9,731 nucleotides of DNA from BPIH01 sp042408535 (GTDB taxonomy: Bacteria > Chloroflexota > Limnocylindria > Limnocylindrales > CSP1-4): positions 1-9,731 of the forward strand of contig JBHORA010000131.1 of assembly GCA_042408535.1 (NCBI GenBank). Reading direction: 5' to 3'. The notes under the pieces are model-generated. The model was not told the DNA's origin and ran no database searches. It saw only the letters and a list, made by a program, of their open reading frames with translations. The position numbers were made by a program, and so were the translations under genes. Shown here in pieces: positions 6,300 through 9,731 of the stretch; position 1 is the first letter of the stretch; every line of letters begins with the position of its first letter.

Positions 6300-6617
6300 C
6301 GTGGGCGCCGCTCCGGTTCCATCTGGGCGCGGGCCCTCCTCGACCCCTCGCTGCCGCTGGCGGATCTCGTCGAGTTCGGCCGGCCCGAGGGAGAGGTAGT
6401 CGCGGTGGGCTCGGAGGACGGCCTCGACGGCCTCGACGGAGAGGGGGCGCGCTGCATCGGCGAGCCGGTGCGCGATCCAGCCCGCCTCGGCGTCGAGCTC
6501 GCTCGGAGCGACGTCCTCATCGCTCCGCCGCAGCTCGGCGAGGACGAGCCAGGCGATGCCGGCGCCGACGACGAGGCCGACGATGAGGAGCCACCAGTTG
6601 AATTCGGCGTTCACCAT
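6273..6617 (-). CDS. Small single-pass membrane protein of unknown function
   Basis: 114 residues from ATG 6617. Residues about 7-28 (NWWLLIVGLVVGAGIAWLVL) are a transmembrane helix with a short N-terminal flank; the first residues MVNAEFNWW lack a charged signal-peptide start, so a membrane anchor fits better. The remainder is cytosolic or external: an acidic segment (33-45), an amphipathic helical part (AGWIAHRLADAARPLSVEAVEAVLRAHRDYLSLGPAELDEIRQR, about 45-88) and a Gly/Arg/Pro-rich tail. Residue use is far more protein-like than in the Arg-rich shadow frames nearby, which is the main evidence that this is a gene. I do not recognise the family. It converges on menG. The tail and stop fall in a 42-nt repeat, so the C-terminus may be recently altered. 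Confidence 0.7.
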   Translation of the reverse strand: MVNAEFNWWLLIVGLVVGAGIAWLVLAELRRSDEDVAPSELDAEAGWIAHRLADAARPLSVEAVEAVLRAHRDYLSLGPAELDEIRQRQRGVEEGPRPDGTGAAPTRAGGGARS

Positions 6618-6751
6618 GGACGGGGCGATCGCTCCACGCTGGTTCGGGAGCCTGGGGGCATGTCACGCCTGGGTTCGGCGGCGATATCGGCGCGCGTGCG
6701 GCGCGGAGGCACGGTGCTCCGGAGGCGGGACGCGGTGCGGCTGGCGGTCAT
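6611..6751 (-). CDS. Possible 46-residue leader ORF overlapping the membrane protein start
   Basis: On the minus strand an ATG at 6751 follows a TATACT box (6765-6760) by 8 nt, as in a leaderless or near-leaderless transcript. The frame ends with TGA at 6613-6611, four bases inside the membrane protein gene (ATGGTGA), a geometry suited to translational coupling. The product is rich in Arg, Ser and Pro (starts MTASRTASRLRS), with no motif and third-position G/C about 80% by hand count. It may simply be a 5' leader of about 130 nt in which this frame is open by chance. Confidence 0.25.
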   Translation of the reverse strand: MTASRTASRLRSTVPPRRTRADIAAEPRRDMPPGSRTSVERSPRPW

Positions 6752-6759
6752 CGAGCCGC

Positions 6760-6765
6760 AGTATA
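6760..6765 (-). promoter_or_regulatory. Candidate -10 element (TATACT) for the minus-strand membrane gene
   Basis: TATACT on the minus strand differs from the consensus TATAAT at one base and stands out in very GC-rich surroundings. It points toward the small membrane protein at 6617 and its possible leader ORF at 6751. No clear -35 is visible 17-18 nt upstream. Confidence 0.4.
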
Positions 6766-6877
6766 GGAAGGGGGCGCCGGCGAGGCTGCGCACCGAAGGG
6801 CTCGACCGGAAGGTTGCCGAGTGCTCCGCGCTCGCTCGTGCCATTCGCCCCGGCCACACGCTTCGCCCGATCTCCGC

Positions 6878-6907
6878 TTGGACTCTGGCCGTAACCCTGG
6901 CCATATT
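6878..6907 (+). promoter_or_regulatory. Candidate plus-strand promoter (TTGGAC - 18 nt - CATATT)
   Basis: TTGGAC at 6878-6883 and CATATT at 6902-6907 are separated by 18 nt, inside the most AT-rich patch of the 924-nt gene-free region; TATTCT at 6904-6909 is an alternative -10. Transcription would begin near 6914, at the near-palindrome TGACGTGCACGTTA (6912-6925), and run toward the hairpin-rich stretch at 7132-7271. No protein gene follows closely, so any product could be a non-coding RNA or the distal leader of lgt. Confidence 0.25.
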
Positions 6908-7131
6908 CTCCTGACGTGCACGTTAGCGGGCGCCCGGACGACGCCGAGCGCAGCCGAGCCGCTCGATACCTGGGCCGCCACGCTCGCGCACGCGGGTCGC
7001 ACCCTCGCTGGAGCGCCTCTGGCGGTTGGTGAGGCCCGCTTTCGTGGCCATTCGCTCACCCCTGTGCACGCATGGCCAGTTCGGGGTGCGGCGGAGGCGT
7101 CGGGAAGGCGGCGGAGCCGGCCCGCCACGCT

Positions 7132-7271
7132 CGGGTGACCGCACACCGTCGCCCCCTGCGGTCCCGAAGCCGCGATTCGGGCCGCGCAAGGATCACCCCA
7201 TGAACAGACGTCCCGTAGGGTCAGGTCCGGGCAGCTCACGCTCGAGAGGACAGGGCGACTGCCGGGTCTGA
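7132..7271 (+). ncRNA. Candidate structured RNA element (unassigned)
   Basis: Several stems can be drawn. Hairpin A pairs CGGG (7132-7135) with CCCG (7163-7166) and ACCGCA (7138-7143) with TGCGGT (7157-7162). Hairpin B pairs CCCGAA (7163-7168) with TTCGGG (7176-7181) around a 7-nt loop, and competes with A for CCCG. A closing helix GGGTGA (7133-7138) with TCACCC (7193-7198) would make a three-way junction and place its 3' strand between AAGGA (7188-7192) and an ATG at 7200. Hairpin C pairs TCAG/CTGA and CCGGGCAG/CTGCCGGG (one mismatch) between 7221 and 7271. GC-rich DNA yields such stems by chance, so only covariation would establish this. It matches no RNA family I know. Confidence 0.2.
7200..7271 (+). 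CDS. Possible 23-residue ORF with a Shine-Dalgarno
   Basis: ATG at 7200 is preceded by AAGGA (7188-7192) with a 7-nt spacing, the best ribosome binding site in the gene-free region, and the frame closes at TGA 7269-7271. The peptide (starts MNRRPVGSGPGS) is Arg/Gly/Ser-rich, and codon choice (two AGA, two TCA, GTA) is unlike the neighbouring genes. It overlaps the possible hairpin C. It could be a leader peptide or a chance ORF. Confidence 0.15.
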   Translation: MNRRPVGSGPGSSRSRGQGDCRV

Positions 7272-7409
7272 GGTGGTCGTCTTCGCCTCCCGCGGCCTAC
7301 CTGAGTGCGGTCATCTCCTCGCCCAAGCCGGGTCGGCGCTCGCCCACATCGACGCGCCGCTCTCGGTCGCGATCGCCCCCACCCGAGTTGACCATTGGCC
7401 GTGCCAGGG

Positions 7410-7504
7410 CCACCATCGCCCCCGCCCGCGCCGCCACCAGCCCTGTTGCCCGCGCCGCCACCATCCCCCCGCCCGCGCCGCCACCAGCCCTGTAGGCCGC
7501 GCTA
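7410..7504 (+). repeat. Tandem duplication, two 47-48 nt copies, upstream of lgt
   Basis: Copy 1 (7410-7457) and copy 2 (7458-about 7504) share CCACCATC, then GCCCGCGCCGCCACCAGC and CCTGT, with a single-base indel in the C-run and slight divergence at the 3' end (GCCCGCGCC versus GGCCGCGCT). The sequence is strongly C-rich on this strand. The duplication ends about 25 nt before the lgt -10 box and so occupies the upstream promoter region. Confidence 0.9.
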
Positions 7505-7529
7505 CATCCGGCCCAGCTGCTCGCGGGGC

Positions 7530-7535
7530 TACACT
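7530..7535 (+). promoter_or_regulatory. Candidate -10 element (TACACT) giving a leaderless lgt mRNA
   Basis: TACACT ends 6 nt before ATG 7542, the same geometry as TAGGAT before the ferritin-VIT1 GTG. The six bases between (GCCCCC) hold no Shine-Dalgarno. The arrangement supports both a leaderless transcript and the choice of 7542 as the lgt start. Confidence 0.5.
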
Positions 7536-7541
7536 GCCCCC

Positions 7542-8618
7542 ATGCCCGATCTCGCCGGCTTCGTCGCCCTCATCGACCTCCGCCCGAACCCGACGATCCA
7601 GATCGGCCCCCTCCCGATCTACTGGTACGGGATCGCCTACGCCGTCGGGCTAGCCTTCGCCTACCTCGTCATGAGCCGAGAGGCCGTCCGCCGCGGCCGC
7701 GATCCCGACCTCCTCGTGAACGGAATGATCGTCGTCGCCGTGGCTGCCCTGGCCGGCGGACGCCTCTACCACGTCATCGACCAGTGGCAGCTCTACCGCG
7801 ACGATCCCCTCAAGATCATCCTGCCGCCGTACACGGGGCTCGGCGTCTTCGGCGGGCTCGTGACCGGGACCCTCGCCTTCGCCGCCCTGGCCCGACTCTG
7901 GCGCCAGCCCTTCTGGACCTGGGCCGACATCGTGGCACCCGGCCTCTTCGCCATGCAGGCCGTCGGCCGCTGGGGGAACTTCTTCAACCAGGAGCTCTAC
8001 GGCCCGCCAACGGACCTGCCGTGGGGCATCGCCATCGACTGCGCCCATCGGGTGGCCGCGTATCCCTGTGACCGCTATCCCGTCGAGTCGACCGGGTTCC
8101 ACCCGCTCTTCCTCTACGAGTCGCTCTCCGGGCTCCTCGGCGTCGCCGTCCTCCTCTGGCTGGCGCGCCGGATCCCGCACCGGCTCCGGGCGGGCGACCT
8201 GGCTGCCATCTTCTTCGTCTGGTACGGGATCGTCCGCTTCGGCCTCGAGACCCTTCGAACCGGCAACTGGCTCTTCTTCGGGATCCCGACGGCCCAGATC
8301 TTCGCCGTCGGCTTCATCGGCTTCGGCCTCGCCATCGCCATCGCCCACCGGCTTCGACCGGGACCGACCATCGCCGAGGTCGACGCGGCGGCGATGGCCG
8401 AACCGGCCGCCAGGGCGGCCACGGAGGAGATGGACGAGGAGGCAGGCGATGCCTGGGCCGACGATGGGTCCCACGCCTGGGCCGACGATTCCGCCGACAC
8501 CGAACCTTCCCGAACCGAGATCGATCCCCCAAGCCCAGCGGAGGGAAGCGAGGCCGACGATCGAACCCCGGCCGTCAGGTCGGGGGACGCAGCGGTCGAG
8601 CCGGAACGGGAGGTCTGA
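7542..8618 (+). CDS. lgt: Prolipoprotein diacylglyceryl transferase
   Basis: 358 residues from ATG 7542; the frame stays open upstream to 7395, but that part is Pro-rich repeat sequence and lacks a promoter. Lgt transfers diacylglycerol from phosphatidylglycerol to the lipobox Cys of prelipoproteins in the cytoplasmic membrane. The signature VGRWGNFFNQELYG (141-154) is intact, and R143, N146, E151, G154 and R239 fall at the same numbers as key residues recalled for E. coli Lgt; PIYWYG (25-30) supplies the N-terminal Tyr region. The E. coli HGG motif is GVFGGL here, so position 103 is Phe rather than His. About seven hydrophobic segments end near 269, followed by an 80-residue acidic disordered tail containing AWADDGSHAWADDS (24-nt DNA repeat at 8451-8498). 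The stop TGA is in frame with the next gene. Confidence 0.95.
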   Translation: MPDLAGFVALIDLRPNPTIQIGPLPIYWYGIAYAVGLAFAYLVMSREAVRRGRDPDLLVNGMIVVAVAALAGGRLYHVIDQWQLYRDDPLKIILPPYTGLGVFGGLVTGTLAFAALARLWRQPFWTWADIVAPGLFAMQAVGRWGNFFNQELYGPPTDLPWGIAIDCAHRVAAYPCDRYPVESTGFHPLFLYESLSGLLGVAVLLWLARRIPHRLRAGDLAAIFFVWYGIVRFGLETLRTGNWLFFGIPTAQIFAVGFIGFGLAIAIAHRLRPGPTIAEVDAAAMAEPAARAATEEMDEEAGDAWADDGSHAWADDSADTEPSRTEIDPPSPAEGSEADDRTPAVRSGDAAVEPEREV

Positions 8619-8666
8619 CCGATCGAGGGCCGCGGGTGGGGCGAGCGCCCCGGGGTCGCGAGGTCG

Positions 8667-9731
8667 GTGGGGAGCGATCGGTCGGTTGCCCTCCAGCCCG
8701 GGGCGGAACCGGCGATCGGCGCCGAGCGGGCCCCGGTCGGCGAGTCCCCGAAGGCCGCCGAGTCCCCGAAGGGCGCCGAGTCCCCGAAGGCCGCCGACGC
8801 CTCGGCATCGAATGCCAGGTCCTCGACCCGACCCGACGTCCGTCGACGCGCGCCGGCCCGGATCCGGCCCCTCGACCTCCGCCGCCGGGCGGGCCCGGTC
8901 CGGGAGGGTCTCGCCTGGCTCGGCCGTCCCCCCGAGGCCTGCGCCGGACCGCTCTACCGGTTGCTGCTCGCCGTGGCCCGCTTCGTCTGCCGCTGGGTCT
9001 TTCGGTTCCGGATCGAGATCGAGCGGCAGGGACCGCTGCCTGACGGCGGCTACCTCGTCGTCGCCGCGGCCCACCGCGGCTGGATGGATCCCTTTCTCGT
9101 CCTCTTCGCCCTGCCCGTCGAGCCCCGCCCGTGGTTTCTCGGCAGCGGCCCGAGCACCCTCACCTCGCCCCTCCGGGAGGCGTTCATCCGCCGGGTCGGT
9201 GGACTCCTTCCGGTCTGGCGGGGTGGCCTCGGCATCGACCAGCACGTCGCAGCCGCCCGAGGCGTTCTGGCCGCCGGCGGTGTCTTCGTCCAGATGCCCG
9301 AAGGGACCGTGAACGGCCCCGTCGGTCGGATCGCCGCCTTCCGGCACGGCGCGGCGGTCATTGCCATCCGGACTCTCGTCCCCATCGTCCCCGTCGCCAT
9401 GGCGGGCACCGAAGAGCTCTACCTCGGCAGGCGAATGGCGGTCCGTGTCCTGGAGCCGACGACGGTCCCGGCGCTCCTCGGGCCCGAGTGGCCGGGGTCG
9501 GCACCGGCGGCGGGCTCACGGGCCGAGCTCGACCTCGCTCGTCGGCTGACGGCGGCCCTGGAGGAGCGCCTCGAGCCCGCCGTCGCCGAGCTCCACCGGC
9601 GGACCGTCGATCCCCCCGGTCGGCGCCGGTGGTTCCGACGCCAGCTCACCTGGCTCTTCCTCGGGCCGGGACCCCTCGTTCACGAGCGGCCCGCGGCGGC
9701 CGACGCGGGGTCGGGCGGCGCCGACGCGGGG
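8667..9731 (+). CDS. PlsC-like 1-acylglycerol-3-phosphate acyltransferase (partial, runs off the right edge)
   Basis: Acyltransferase motifs are clear: motif I H-x4-D as HRGWMD (H at 9072-9074), a motif II-like region GGLLPVWRG, motif III MPEGT (Glu at 9300-9302) and motif IV VPIVPVAMAG. Such enzymes acylate lysophosphatidic acid or related lipids at the cytoplasmic face of the membrane. The frame is still open at 9731. The start is uncertain: no stop separates it from the lgt TGA, and no in-frame ATG precedes the domain. GTG 8667 gives a disordered N-terminus of about 100 residues, including three SPK repeats. TTG 8961 or GTG 8973 would give the usual length, with the catalytic His about 34-38 residues in. 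It sits downstream of lgt in the same direction, probably co-transcribed. Confidence 0.85.
   Translation, partial: MGSDRSVALQPGAEPAIGAERAPVGESPKAAESPKGAESPKAADASASNARSSTRPDVRRRAPARIRPLDLRRRAGPVREGLAWLGRPPEACAGPLYRLLLAVARFVCRWVFRFRIEIERQGPLPDGGYLVVAAAHRGWMDPFLVLFALPVEPRPWFLGSGPSTLTSPLREAFIRRVGGLLPVWRGGLGIDQHVAAARGVLAAGGVFVQMPEGTVNGPVGRIAAFRHGAAVIAIRTLVPIVPVAMAGTEELYLGRRMAVRVLEPTTVPALLGPEWPGSAPAAGSRAELDLARRLTAALEERLEPAVAELHRRTVDPPGRRRWFRRQLTWLFLGPGPLVHERPAAADAGSGGADAG
8742..8795 (+). repeat. 18-nt tandem repeat, 3 copies, in the acyltransferase N-terminal region
   Basis: Three units of GAGTCCCCGAAGGNCGCC at 8742, 8760 and 8778 differ only at one base (C, G, C). Read in the acyltransferase frame they give ESPKAA, ESPKGA, ESPKAA. 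The unit length matches that of the anti-sigma repeat, although the sequence is unrelated. Copy-number change would keep the frame. Confidence 0.95.

Larger units (their letters stand above)
6618..7541. other. 924-nt gene-free region between the membrane protein and lgt
   Basis: No frame on either strand shows recognisable protein features here; open frames exist but are Arg-, Pro- or Ala-rich in the manner of shadow ORFs. The stretch holds a minus-strand -10 box (6760-6765), a possible plus-strand promoter (6878-6907), a near-palindrome (6912-6925), several potential hairpins (7132-7271), a short ORF with a Shine-Dalgarno (7200-7271), a tandem duplication (7410-7504) and the lgt -10 box (7530-7535). 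I see no tRNA, tmRNA or RNase P signature. A decayed gene is possible but not identifiable. Confidence 0.5.

Noticed and set aside
7186..7200. GGATCACC resembling the 16S rRNA 3' end
   Set aside because: Only eight bases match, and no other 16S sequence lies upstream.
7219..7236. SRP RNA-like string (GTCAGGTCCGG then GCAGC)
   Set aside because: The GGAA tetraloop and the AAGGA part of the SRP helix 8 core are missing, and the flanks do not pair as 4.5S RNA does.
6748..7239. 163-codon minus-strand frame in the gene-free region
   Set aside because: Ala/Arg/Ser/Pro-rich with scattered Cys, no motif, no ribosome binding site; typical of chance open frames at this GC content.
7410..7504. CRISPR-like repeat
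   Set aside because: The two copies are directly tandem with no unique spacer and no cas gene nearby.
7650..9347. 565-codon open frame on the minus strand
   Set aside because: It is antisense to lgt and plsC, and its translation is low-complexity Gly/Asp/Arg/Pro without motifs.

Overview
The window is a very GC-rich bacterial chromosome segment (about 70% G+C by eye) with strongly C/G-ending codons. It carries ordinary housekeeping and stress genes and no phage, transposon, CRISPR or tRNA signal. The gene set and style (menaquinone-type methyltransferase, ferritin-VIT1 fusion, ECF sigma with RskA-like anti-sigma, an Lgt without the FHGG histidine, and TANNNT boxes directly upstream of start codons) fit an uncultured high-GC Chloroflexota such as the Limnocylindria or Ellin6529 type. 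An actinobacterium-like lineage cannot be excluded. The assignment is inference; no rRNA is present.

Layout. (1) 1-1768, minus strand: an ornithine cyclodeaminase/mu-crystallin family dehydrogenase followed 14 nt later by the N-terminal 247 residues of a membrane-anchored penicillin acylase family hydrolase that runs off the left edge. (2) 1769-1877: a divergent promoter region with -10-like boxes for both directions. (3) 1878-6097, plus strand: a tight cluster made of a ferritin-like/VIT1 iron transporter fusion, a small cupin, a possible 38-residue ORF, an ECF sigma factor, its zinc-finger membrane anti-sigma factor and a UbiE/MenG quinone methyltransferase. Three junctions (VIT1-cupin, sigma/anti-sigma, anti-sigma/menG) are 4-nt ATGA overlaps. 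(4) 6098-6272: a short convergent spacer containing much of a degenerate 42-nt triplicate repeat. (5) 6273-6617, minus strand: a small single-pass membrane protein of unknown function, possibly preceded by an overlapping 46-codon leader ORF. (6) 6618-7541: 924 nt without a convincing gene. It holds candidate promoters on both strands, a near-palindrome, a cluster of possible RNA hairpins and a 48-nt tandem duplication. (7) 7542-9731, plus strand: prolipoprotein diacylglyceryl transferase (lgt) with a long acidic tail, then in the same reading frame a PlsC-like acyltransferase that runs off the right edge.

How the genes may work together. The central cluster joins iron sequestration/export, a small cupin, a sigma/anti-sigma switch and a respiratory-quinone methylation step in one probable transcription unit. 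This suggests, as inference only, an envelope or iron/oxidative-stress module coupled to menaquinone supply. The right-hand pair concerns membrane lipids and lipoproteins. The most unusual sequence-level features are in-frame 18-nt minisatellites in the anti-sigma linker and the PlsC N-terminus, the apparently leaderless promoter geometry shared by two genes, the single TGA that separates lgt from the acyltransferase frame, and the possibly structured 924-nt intergenic region.
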